Origin: Bacteriovoracaceae bacterium
GTDB lineage: Bacteria; Bdellovibrionota; UBA1018
Direction: 5' to 3'
DNA: 10,814 nucleotides
Assembly (NCBI GenBank): GCA_947446835.1
Contig: CANFHS010000067.1
Coordinates: 1-10,814, forward strand
Part shown: positions 1-5,703 of the stretch, piece by piece
Position numbering within the stretch: the first letter of the stretch is position 1
Layout of the letters: every line of letters starts with the position of its first letter
Position numbers and translations under genes: made by a program
The notes under the pieces: generated by a model
What the model was told of the DNA's origin: nothing
What the model saw: only the letters and a program-made list of their open reading frames with translations
The model's database searches: none

Positions 1-335
1 GTCACCAGATCCTGGCGCTTTCGCTGGGAGCCCGGACCTACAAGCTGAAATTCGGCCATCGCGGCGGCAACCAGCCGGTGGTCGAAAAGGCCACGGGCAA
101 GGTGGCCATCACCTCGCAGAACCACGGCTACGCGGTCGAGCCCAAGAACCTGCCGCCCACGATCGAAATCACGCACCTGCACCTGAACGACAAGACCGTC
201 GCCGGCCTCCGGGTCAACGCCCCGGGCGCGCCCGCCTTCTCGGTGCAGTACCACCCGGAAGCCTGCCCCGGACCGCACGACTCGGCCGAGCTCTTCCAGC
301 GGTTCGTGCAGGCCATGAAGGACTTCCGGAAATAA
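1..335 (+). CDS. carA: Carbamoyl-phosphate synthase small subunit, C-terminal part (5' end outside window)
   Basis: This is the C-terminal end of the glutamine-hydrolysing subunit of carbamoyl-phosphate synthase. The enzyme supplies ammonia to CarB for carbamoyl phosphate, the precursor of pyrimidines and arginine, in the cytoplasm. Reading in frame from base 3, the fragment begins with HQILALSLGA, the sequence that directly follows the catalytic Cys of the class I glutamine amidotransferase nucleophile elbow. The Cys codon itself therefore lies just left of the window. The CarA signature KFGHRGGNQPV follows, then TSQNHGYAV. The other two triad residues are visible as His and Glu in QYHPEA near the end. 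The stop is TAA at 333-335. It converges on trmO with only 9 nt between the stops. No frameshift is seen. The family call is secure; the N-terminal half cannot be assessed. Confidence 0.96.
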   Translation, partial: HQILALSLGARTYKLKFGHRGGNQPVVEKATGKVAITSQNHGYAVEPKNLPPTIEITHLHLNDKTVAGLRVNAPGAPAFSVQYHPEACPGPHDSAELFQRFVQAMKDFRK

Positions 336-338
336 CGG

Positions 339-355
339 GGCTGTTCAGCGCAGCC
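339..355. terminator. Weak hairpin between convergent carA and trmO
   Basis: GGCTG (339-343) pairs with CAGCC (351-355) around a 7-nt loop. It covers the junction of the two convergent genes and includes the trmO stop codon. There is no T tract on either side. It could act as a modest two-way transcription stop, but a 5-bp stem is expected often by chance in GC-rich DNA. Confidence 0.22.
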
Positions 356-1193
356 GGACCACTTCGTAGACGTGAAACTCCCCGCCGCGGATCACCCAAC
401 GGACGTCCAGGTGCATGAGCTCGAAGCCGAAACGCGCACCTTCGGCCTCGGGGTCCGTGGGCGGAAGCTTGCGCTTCTGGGAGGCCGGCCGGGGATCCAG
501 CTCCAGCACCTCCTCGATCATGGTCCTGAGCGCTTCGGTCCCGGTTTCCCGGGCAAAGGTCTCGACCTGCGCCAGCGCCTGGGGCTCGAAGAGGACGGGA
601 GTGCGGGGAATTTCGCCTGAGGCCCAGCCCGAGGTGGCTTCCGGAATGGAATCCGCGAACGGCAGGTAGGGCTTCAGGTCCAGCAGCGGAGTGCCGTCCA
701 GCACGTCCACGCCTTCCACCACGATGCGCGGCCCACCCGGGGCCGCGGCCTCGATCGACACGATCCGCATGGCCGAAAGCCCGATCGGATTCGGCCGGTG
801 GGGAGAACGCGAAGCGAGCACCCCGACCCGTTTCGAGCCGCCCAGCCTCGGCGGGCGGATCGAAGGCTTCCAGTCCCGGGCATCATGTTCGTGGAAGATC
901 CAGAGCGCCCAGAGGTGCGTGAAGCCATCCAGCCCCTCGATGGCGCGCCTCAGGAAATCGTGGTTCGCCAGGCGGATCACGCCGCGGGCCTGGAGCGCCA
1001 TGCCCGCCTGGCGCGGGATTCCGAACTTTTCCTTGAAGGGCGACTCGATCCACCCGATCGGCTCGAACGACCAGGGACCCCGGGGATCTTCTCCCAGGGG
1101 CCGCGCCGTCGAGACACCCCGCTCGTGGCCTTTGCCGCTCTTCTTGTCCCCCGGCTTCCGGGCCGGGGGCTTCCGGGTCTGCGCCAGGCTCAA
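345..1193 (-). CDS. trmO: tRNA (t6A37) N6-methyltransferase TrmO (TsaA/YaeB family)
   Basis: TrmO uses S-adenosylmethionine to methylate the N6 of t6A37 in certain tRNAs, giving m6t6A. The family core is clear: PIGWIESPFKEKFGIPRQ, then GFTHLWALWIFH, the SAM-pocket motif SPHRPNPIGLS, and DGTPLLDLKPYLPFADS. A C-terminal region with EVLELDPRP and DVRWVI matches the small C-terminal domain of the E. coli enzyme. The start is uncertain. The frame is open back to an ATG at 1361, but that would overlap ileS by about 170 nt. No ATG or GTG lies between the ileS stop and the conserved core. I chose TTG at 1193-1191, which overlaps the ileS TGA and gives 282 aa against about 235 in E. coli. CTG at 1187 is also possible, with AGGAG six bases upstream. 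From the TTG, about 40 basic, low-complexity residues precede the core. Likely co-transcribed with ileS. Confidence 0.9.
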   Translation of the reverse strand: MSLAQTRKPPARKPGDKKSGKGHERGVSTARPLGEDPRGPWSFEPIGWIESPFKEKFGIPRQAGMALQARGVIRLANHDFLRRAIEGLDGFTHLWALWIFHEHDARDWKPSIRPPRLGGSKRVGVLASRSPHRPNPIGLSAMRIVSIEAAAPGGPRIVVEGVDVLDGTPLLDLKPYLPFADSIPEATSGWASGEIPRTPVLFEPQALAQVETFARETGTEALRTMIEEVLELDPRPASQKRKLPPTDPEAEGARFGFELMHLDVRWVIRGGEFHVYEVVRLR

Positions 1194-4100
1194 CTCCTCG
1201 ACAGGGCCGTGACCCCGATGGAAAGGGCTTCGCCGTCCAGGTCCAGGGTCTCGGTGAACTTGCCCTGGGGCTGGTCCGCGAACGAGAACTTCGCCGTCAG
1301 GGTCTCGCGGCAGATGAGCTCCTGGTGCGCGCGCGCGGCTTCGAGCAGCTGTCCCGAGCAACCCAGCTCCAGCGCGATGCGGTCGTCCAGCTGGAAGTCG
1401 GCCGACTTGCGGGCCGCCTGCACCTTGCGGATGATCTCGCGCGCCAGGCCTTCGCGGACCTGCTCTTCGGTCACGGTCGAGTCGAGCTCGATGGACACGA
1501 TGGCGCTGACCGCCAGATTGGGGCGATCCCCCTTGGGAGCACGCACCACCTGCAGGTCCGACTGGGTGATTTCCTCGCCTTCGACCGTGACACTTCCGCC
1601 CTGTTCGAGCTTCAGCAGGTCGGCGAGCGCCAGCTTCTGGATGCCGGCGGCCACGGCCTTCATCTTCGGTCCCACGCGTTTTCCCAGGACCGGGAAATTC
1701 GGCTTGGCCGAAACCTGGACAAAGTCGTCCTCGTTGGCCGCGTAGGCGATCTCGCGCACATTGAGCTCGTCCTGGAAATACGGCTCGAAGCGCTTCAGGT
1801 TCTCCAGCACCCGCTTCTCGCGCTGGATGATGGTCATCGTGCGGAGGGGGATCTTGGCGCGGACCTTGATCTTCTCGCGCTGGTTGCGTCCCAGCTGGAC
1901 CAGGGCGTCCATGGCGCGGACGGCCTCCTCGAGCTCGGGCCGGATGAGCGACCGGTCCGCCTCGGGGAACCGCTCCAGATGCACCGACTCCTTGCGCTGG
2001 CCCTCGGGCAGGACCTGCGACAGGTTCTGGTAGGTGGCCTCGGCCAGGAACGGCGCGAAGGGCGCCATGAGCTTGGACAAGGTGAGCAGCACCTCGTGGA
2101 GCGTCTCGTAGGCCAGGCGCTTGTCCTCCGGCATGCCTTCAGCCCAGAAATGCGGCCGGTTGAAGCGGATGTAGGTGTTGGTCAGGTCCTCGACGAACTG
2201 GAGCAGCTGGGGCACCACGTTGTAGAGGCGATAAGCCGCCATTTCTTCCTGGGTATTGGCGATGAGCGTGTGCAGGCGCGACATCACCCACTGGTCCAGG
2301 AGGTTGGGCGACTTGCGGGCATCGCCGCGCGGCCGGAAGTCGTCCACGTTGGCGTAGTTGGCGAAGAACGCGTAGGAATTCCACCAGCGCAGCAGGATGC
2401 GCCGGCCCACATCGGTCACGCCCGCTTCCGAGAAGCGCAGCTCCTGGGCCTTCACCACGGGAGAGTCGATCATGTAGAGCCGGAGCGCATCCGCGCCGTG
2501 CTTGTCCAGCACCAGCATGGGGTCCGGGTAGTTGCGCAGGCTCTTGGACATCTTCTTGCCGTCCTCGGCCAGGACGAGCCCGTTCACGACCACGTTCTTG
2601 AAGGGCGCCTGGTCGTAAAGGGCGGTGCCGATCACCATGAGCGTGTAGAACCAGCCGCGGGTCTGGTCCAGGCCCTCGGCAATGAAATCGGCCGGGAAAG
2701 TGGCCTTGAACTCGGGCTCGTGCTGGAACGGATAGCCCCACTGCGCGTAAGGCATGGAGCCCGACTCGAACCAGCAGTCCAGGACCTCGCTGACGCGCCG
2801 GAGGGGCGATTTGCCCGTGGGCGACGGGATCTCGATCTTGTCGACGAACTCCATGTGGAGGTCCTCGACCTTCTGGCCCGAAAGCCTTTCGAGCTCCTCG
2901 CGCGAACCCACGCAGATCATCTCGCCCTCGGCGTTGCGCCACACCGGGATCGGCGTGCCCCAGAAGCGGTTGCGCGAGATGGCCCAGTCGCGGGCGTTCT
3001 CAAGCCAGTTGCCGAAGCGCCCGTCCCGCAGGTGATCGGGCACCCAGCGGGTGGTGGCGTTGTTGGCCAGGAGGCGATCCTTGATCTTCTCGACCGCCAC
3101 GAACCAGCTCGAAACCGCCCGGTAGATGAGCGGCGTGTCCGAGCGCCAGCAGAACGGGTACGAGTGCATGAGGGTGTCCTGCTTGAACAGGCGACCCTTC
3201 TGCTTCAGGCTGGCGATGATCTCCTTGTCCGCGTCCTTGACCCGCTTGCCCTGCAGGTCGGGAACCTCGGCGGTGAACATGCCGTCGTCATCAACCGGGC
3301 AGACGAACGGAAGCCCCGCCGCCTTGCAGGCCGCATAGTCTTCCTCGCCGAAGGCCGGGGCCATGTGCACCACGCCCGTGCCGCTTTCGGTCGTGACGTG
3401 GTCCGAATGGATGACCTGGAAGGCGCCTTCCGACTTCTTGGAAGCGAAGTAATCGAAAATCGGCGCATAGCGCAGGCCCACGAGCTTTTCGCCCTTCAGG
3501 GTTTCCAGCACTTCCACTTCCTTGGCCGGGTCCTTGAACACCGAAGGCAGAAGCGCCTGCGCGAGGATGTAAACCTGGCCGGACGCCAGCTCCTTCACGC
3601 GCACGTAGTCCACGTCGCGATGCACGGCCAGCCCCAGGTTCGAGGGCAGCGTCCAGGGCGTGGTGGTCCAGGCCAGGATCGAGACACCCGGCTGCCCGTC
3701 CACGGGGAAAGAAACCGTCACGGCCGGGTCCTGCACTTGCTTGTAGTTGAGGTTGGCTTCGAAGTTCGAAAGCGCCGTCGAAACACCCGTCGAATACGGG
3801 ACGACCTTGTGCCCCTCGTAGATCAGGCCCTTCTTCCAGAGCTCCTGGAACACCCACCACACGCTCTGCATGAACTCCACGCTCATGGTGAAGTAGGCGT
3901 TGTCCATGTCGACCCAGCGGCCCGTGCGGCGGACGGTCCGCTTCCACTCCTGCGAGTAGCGCTGCACGATGGAGCGGCAGGCGGCGTTGTACTTGTCCAC
4001 CCCGTACTCCAGGATGGCCTTGCGCGAGTCGAGCTTGAGGGACTTGTTGATCTCATACTCCACGGGAAGGCCGTGGCAGTCCCAGCCGAAGCGGCGCGGG

Positions 4101-4369
4101 ATGGAGTAACCTTTCATGGTCCAATAGCGGGGGACAATGTCCTTCAGAACGCCCGCCAGGATGTGCCCGTAATGGGGCAGCCCGGTGGCAAACGGAGGGC
4201 CGTCGTAGAAGCTGTAGGGCTGGCTGGCCTGGCCGGCCGTGGACCTGGCCCCCTCCAGGGACTTTTCGAAGATCTTGCGCTCTTCCCAGAGGCGGAGGAT
4301 GTCCTCCTCCTGCTTGGGCAGGTTGACGTCAGGGCGGACCGGCGAAAAGGGCTTGGAAGCTTGGGACAT
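1190..4369 (-). CDS. ileS: Isoleucyl-tRNA synthetase, type 2 (eukaryote-like)
   Basis: This class I aminoacyl-tRNA synthetase (1059 aa) charges tRNA-Ile with isoleucine in the cytoplasm. The catalytic signature is HYGH (residues 66-69) within PPFATGLPHYGHILAG, followed by RRFGWDCHGLPVEYEI. The editing (CP1) domain covers about residues 200-400, with TTPWTLPSN (236-244) and GTGVVHMAPAFGEEDY (330-345), including the Asp expected to position misformed Val-tRNA for hydrolysis. KMSKS is at 606-610, followed by the anticodon-binding domain. The wording around HYGH and the absence of a C-terminal zinc-finger Cys cluster place it with type 2 enzymes, related to eukaryotic cytosolic IleRS and often intrinsically mupirocin-tolerant. 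The ATG start fits the family N-terminus (FSPVRPDVNLPKQEEDIL). Shine-Dalgarno upstream is weak. Over its last 1015 codons it uses no TTA, CTA or TCA. The TGA overlaps the presumed trmO start. Confidence 0.98.
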   Translation of the reverse strand: MSQASKPFSPVRPDVNLPKQEEDILRLWEERKIFEKSLEGARSTAGQASQPYSFYDGPPFATGLPHYGHILAGVLKDIVPRYWTMKGYSIPRRFGWDCHGLPVEYEINKSLKLDSRKAILEYGVDKYNAACRSIVQRYSQEWKRTVRRTGRWVDMDNAYFTMSVEFMQSVWWVFQELWKKGLIYEGHKVVPYSTGVSTALSNFEANLNYKQVQDPAVTVSFPVDGQPGVSILAWTTTPWTLPSNLGLAVHRDVDYVRVKELASGQVYILAQALLPSVFKDPAKEVEVLETLKGEKLVGLRYAPIFDYFASKKSEGAFQVIHSDHVTTESGTGVVHMAPAFGEEDYAACKAAGLPFVCPVDDDGMFTAEVPDLQGKRVKDADKEIIASLKQKGRLFKQDTLMHSYPFCWRSDTPLIYRAVSSWFVAVEKIKDRLLANNATTRWVPDHLRDGRFGNWLENARDWAISRNRFWGTPIPVWRNAEGEMICVGSREELERLSGQKVEDLHMEFVDKIEIPSPTGKSPLRRVSEVLDCWFESGSMPYAQWGYPFQHEPEFKATFPADFIAEGLDQTRGWFYTLMVIGTALYDQAPFKNVVVNGLVLAEDGKKMSKSLRNYPDPMLVLDKHGADALRLYMIDSPVVKAQELRFSEAGVTDVGRRILLRWWNSYAFFANYANVDDFRPRGDARKSPNLLDQWVMSRLHTLIANTQEEMAAYRLYNVVPQLLQFVEDLTNTYIRFNRPHFWAEGMPEDKRLAYETLHEVLLTLSKLMAPFAPFLAEATYQNLSQVLPEGQRKESVHLERFPEADRSLIRPELEEAVRAMDALVQLGRNQREKIKVRAKIPLRTMTIIQREKRVLENLKRFEPYFQDELNVREIAYAANEDDFVQVSAKPNFPVLGKRVGPKMKAVAAGIQKLALADLLKLEQGGSVTVEGEEITQSDLQVVRAPKGDRPNLAVSAIVSIELDSTVTEEQVREGLAREIIRKVQAARKSADFQLDDRIALELGCSGQLLEAARAHQELICRETLTAKFSFADQPQGKFTETLDLDGEALSIGVTALSRS

Positions 4370-4457
4370 AGGCCCGAAGCCTTAGCAAATTTGTCGGCCT
4401 GGGGCCAGAGTCCGGTTGCCACGCGGGTCCCGGATCATTATCCTCGTGAAACCGACC

Positions 4458-5099
4458 ATGTACGAACGCTATCTGGAACCCATCATCGAAGAATTCACCA
4501 CGGGCGAGTATTACCGCGAGGTCTACAACGCCAAGCAGGAGTTCTTCGAGAAGGCCGGCATCGTCTACGAGGACGACATCGAGTTCGAGCAGCGCATGTG
4601 CGTGTTCATGGACTGGTACATCTTTGATCGCGACCTGCCCGGGGTCGACCTGCCGCCCATCAAGTACTACTTCCGCAGGAACAAGGACCGCTTCTCGAAC
4701 GAGGAGCTGAACATCTACCGCGACTTCTGCTCCACCATCCATTCGGTTTTCCGGCTCAAGCGGCGCACCTGGGCCAAGACCGGGCTGGTCGTCCAGGACC
4801 TGTTCTCGAACAAGGCCTACACGGTCCAGGCCCCCGAAATCAGCCGGGGCTTCACCCGCGGCGACATCTTCGAGTCGCGCATCATCCCTTTCAAGGGCAG
4901 CTACGAGTTTTCACGCGGCTTCTGCTTCCATCCCATCGAGATGGAATCGTTCATCCTGGGCGAGATCCGCCGCGTGCGTTTCCAGGACAAGAGCCGCCAG
5001 ACCAAGCTCATCATGCAGCTGGCATCGATGAAGCTGAAGCACCTGCGCTTCCAGCACATCGACATCAAGCACATCTACACGTCCCAGTCGAAGTTCTGA
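4458..5099 (+). CDS. Uncharacterised conserved-looking 213-aa protein
   Basis: I do not recognise this protein. It is rich in aromatic and charged residues, with no signal peptide, membrane segment or Cys-pair metal site, so a soluble cytoplasmic protein is likely. The first 100 residues look helical (EEFTTGEYYREVYNAKQEFF, then FEQRMCVFMDWYIFDRDLPG). Residues 105-170 look like a small beta domain (TGLVVQDLFSNKAYTV, GDIFESRIIPFKGSYEFSRG, FCFHP). The C-terminus is strongly basic with His and Lys (KLKHLRFQHIDIKHI), which would suit nucleic-acid or RNP contact. The beta part reminds me of the C-terminal region of some SEC-C-containing proteins (helices followed by a 'GD..f.R..p..g...fsg' strand pattern), but this is memory-based and unverified. 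ATG 4458 is chosen; GTG at 4446 and TTG at 4416 are in frame upstream. It is divergent from ileS across 88 nt. Codon use is typical of a real gene in this genome. Confidence 0.85.
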   Translation: MYERYLEPIIEEFTTGEYYREVYNAKQEFFEKAGIVYEDDIEFEQRMCVFMDWYIFDRDLPGVDLPPIKYYFRRNKDRFSNEELNIYRDFCSTIHSVFRLKRRTWAKTGLVVQDLFSNKAYTVQAPEISRGFTRGDIFESRIIPFKGSYEFSRGFCFHPIEMESFILGEIRRVRFQDKSRQTKLIMQLASMKLKHLRFQHIDIKHIYTSQSKF

Positions 5100-5194
5100 G
5101 CTGTCGAAGCTCTGGGCCAGGCAACAGGCAACCGTTCCCTTCGTTTCCCCCGGTACGAGCCCTCCAGATTCTGACTTTGCCAATCAGGCTTCAG

Positions 5195-5208
5195 GCCTTC
5201 GCAAAGGC
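5195..5208 (+). terminator. Weak hairpin about 95 nt after the uncharacterised gene
   Basis: GCCTT (5195-5199) and AAGGC (5204-5208) form a 5-bp stem around a CGCA loop, followed by ATTTC. It is the only hairpin of note between the 4458 gene and the next promoter. It is much weaker than the terminator at 5616 and may be chance. Confidence 0.22.
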
Positions 5209-5298
5209 ATTTCACCGCTGTGCTGCCGTACTCTGCAACAGCGCTCATGGCCGACTGTTTCAGACGGCGACAACTGCCCGGAATAATTTGATTTTGAG

Positions 5299-5327
5299 TT
5301 GCCGCACCCAAAAGTTGTGCGTACAAC
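5299..5327 (+). promoter_or_regulatory. Candidate sigma70-type promoter of the small exported-protein gene
   Basis: TTGCCG (5299-5304) as -35 and TACAAC (5322-5327) as -10 are separated by 17 nt. Each matches the consensus at four of six positions. The -10 lacks the usual final T, which lowers confidence. The region is the most A+T-rich part of the local intergenic DNA, and the predicted transcript start near 5334 would give a leader of about 46 nt. It fits a one-gene transcription unit ending at the terminator at 5616-5653. Confidence 0.42.
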
Positions 5328-5328
5328 T
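5313..5328. promoter_or_regulatory. Inverted repeat overlapping the candidate -10 (possible operator)
   Basis: AGTTGT (5313-5318) and ACAACT (5323-5328) are perfect inverted arms around GCGT. Symmetry holds at 14 of 16 positions. The right arm coincides with the proposed -10, the classic place for a repressor operator. No regulator gene is adjacent, so the binding protein, if any, is unknown. Chance cannot be excluded for arms of 6 bp. Confidence 0.35.
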
Positions 5329-5332
5329 AGGG

Positions 5333-5352
5333 CCAAGGGCTCCTTGGAGCCT
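5333..5352 (+). promoter_or_regulatory. 5' leader with two mutually exclusive hairpins
   Basis: Two stems compete for the same bases. Fold A pairs CCAAGG (5333-5338) with CCTTGG (5342-5347) around GCT, giving 6 bp. Fold B pairs GGCTC (5338-5342) with GAGCC (5347-5351) around CTTG, a sequence known as a stable RNA tetraloop when closed by G-C pairs, with a possible extra G-U pair at 5337/5352. Neither fold covers the Shine-Dalgarno at 5367. The simplest role is a 5' stem-loop that protects a highly expressed mRNA, but the overlapping design is notable. Confidence 0.45.
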
Positions 5353-5366
5353 AAAACCTGTTCTTT

Positions 5367-5372
5367 AAGGAG
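5367..5372 (+). promoter_or_regulatory. Strong ribosome binding site for the small exported-protein gene
   Basis: AAGGAG lies seven bases before ATG 5380, within an A+T-rich, probably unstructured stretch. It is the best Shine-Dalgarno in the window. Most other genes here have weak ones, so it fixes the start and points to high expression. Confidence 0.85.
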
Positions 5373-5379
5373 AACTACA

Positions 5380-5589
5380 ATGAAAAAAATCATCGTTGTT
5401 ATCGCCGCTCTGTTCGCTTTCTCGGCTCTCGCTAACGAAGCTGCCGCTCCGGCCGCTGCTGCTCCCGCCGCTGCTCCCGCTGCCGCCGCCGCCGCTCCGG
5501 CCGCTGAAGCTCCGAAAGCTGAAGCCAAAAAAGCCAAGAAAGCTCACGGCAAGAAGCACGAAGCGAAAAAAGAAGAAGCTGCCAAGTAA
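5380..5589 (+). CDS. Small exported Ala/Pro/Lys-rich protein (69 aa)
   Basis: The N-terminus is a textbook Sec signal peptide: MKK, a hydrophobic core IIVVIAALFAFS, then ALA before Asn-Glu, giving predicted cleavage after residue 18. The mature part of about 51 residues has two halves. An Ala/Pro tract (residues 21-43) is followed by a Lys/Glu/Ala tract with two His, ending in KKEEAAK. It contains no Cys, no aromatic residue and no lipobox, so a soluble, largely disordered or helical periplasmic or secreted polypeptide is expected. Comparable Ala/Lys-rich small exported proteins occur widely in proteobacteria without assigned function, so I give none. Codon use departs from the neighbours: all six Glu are GAA, eight of twelve Lys are AAA, and Ala is GCT or GCC with a single GCG. 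With its own likely promoter, strong ribosome binding site and terminator, it is probably a highly expressed single-gene unit. Confidence 0.9.
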   Translation: MKKIIVVIAALFAFSALANEAAAPAAAAPAAAPAAAAAAPAAEAPKAEAKKAKKAHGKKHEAKKEEAAK

Positions 5590-5599
5590 TTCGGCGCTC

Positions 5600-5618
5600 T
5601 TTCACGTTTTTCGTGAAA
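5600..5618 (+). other. Small hairpin with all-T loop just after the exported-protein gene
   Basis: TTTCACG (5600-5606) pairs perfectly with CGTGAAA (5612-5618) around TTTTT. The 7-bp stem starts 11 nt after the stop codon. Its right arm shares the AAA at 5616-5618 with the foot of the following terminator stem, so the two cannot both form in full. It may act as a 3' stabilising or pausing element. Confidence 0.45.
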
Positions 5619-5653
5619 ACCCCTGGACGCTCCACCGAGCTTCCAGGGGTTTT
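5616..5653. terminator. Strong intrinsic terminator
   Basis: A perfect 12-bp stem, AAAACCCCTGGA (5616-5627) with TCCAGGGGTTTT (5642-5653), is extended after a 1x1 mismatch by GCTC/GAGC (5629-5632 and 5637-5640) with a CACC tetraloop. The A run on the left and T run on the right make it usable in both directions. It ends the single-gene unit and insulates it from the glycosyltransferase operon starting at 5704. Confidence 0.9.
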
Positions 5654-5703
5654 GCATTTCTGGGGCACTGGGATACCGTTTCGCTCACAGGCAACCGGAT
5701 GCG

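Larger units (their letters stand above)
5100..5379. other. Intergenic region upstream of the small exported-protein gene
   Basis: These 280 bases contain no credible gene. The left half (5100-5250) shows only a weak hairpin (5195-5208) and a short tandem CAGGCAA CAGGCAA near 5118-5131. From about 5270 the composition shifts towards A+T and regulatory-looking elements appear: a -35/-10-like pair, a dyad over the -10, a compact hairpin-forming leader and a strong ribosome binding site. The short reading frames crossing it lack ribosome binding sites and resemble no known family. Confidence 0.7.

Noticed and set aside
4370..4457. Promoter-like GATAAT (minus strand, 4437-4442) and TTGCCA/CATTAT (plus strand) in the ileS divergent gap
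   Set aside because: The plus-strand pair has a 14-nt spacer, and the minus-strand -10 has no good -35 partner. ileS must have a promoter near here, but I cannot place it.
1325..4627. A 1100-codon open frame on the + strand, antisense to ileS
   Set aside because: It is in exact codon register with ileS, so it stays open because ileS uses no TTA, CTA or TCA codons there. The translation is an Arg/Gly/Val/Leu/His-rich string with no family motifs.
5184..5537. Minus-strand frames opposite the small exported-protein gene, giving Ala/Gly/Ser/Arg-rich products
   Set aside because: They mirror the GCT/GCC repeats of the real gene, lack ribosome binding sites and run through the promoter region.
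5124..5697. 11-nt direct repeat ACAGGCAACCG at 5124-5134 and 5687-5697 flanking the small-gene unit, resembling a target-site duplication
   Set aside because: Several 11-nt matches are expected by chance in a window of this size, and there are no terminal inverted repeats or transposase. Insertion by a mobile element is not supported.
5651..5703. Possible promoter (TTTGCA / GATACC) for the glycosyltransferase operon right after the terminator
   Set aside because: Spacer of 15 nt and poor matches; the -35 would overlap the terminator T run. A promoter is needed but is not recognisable.
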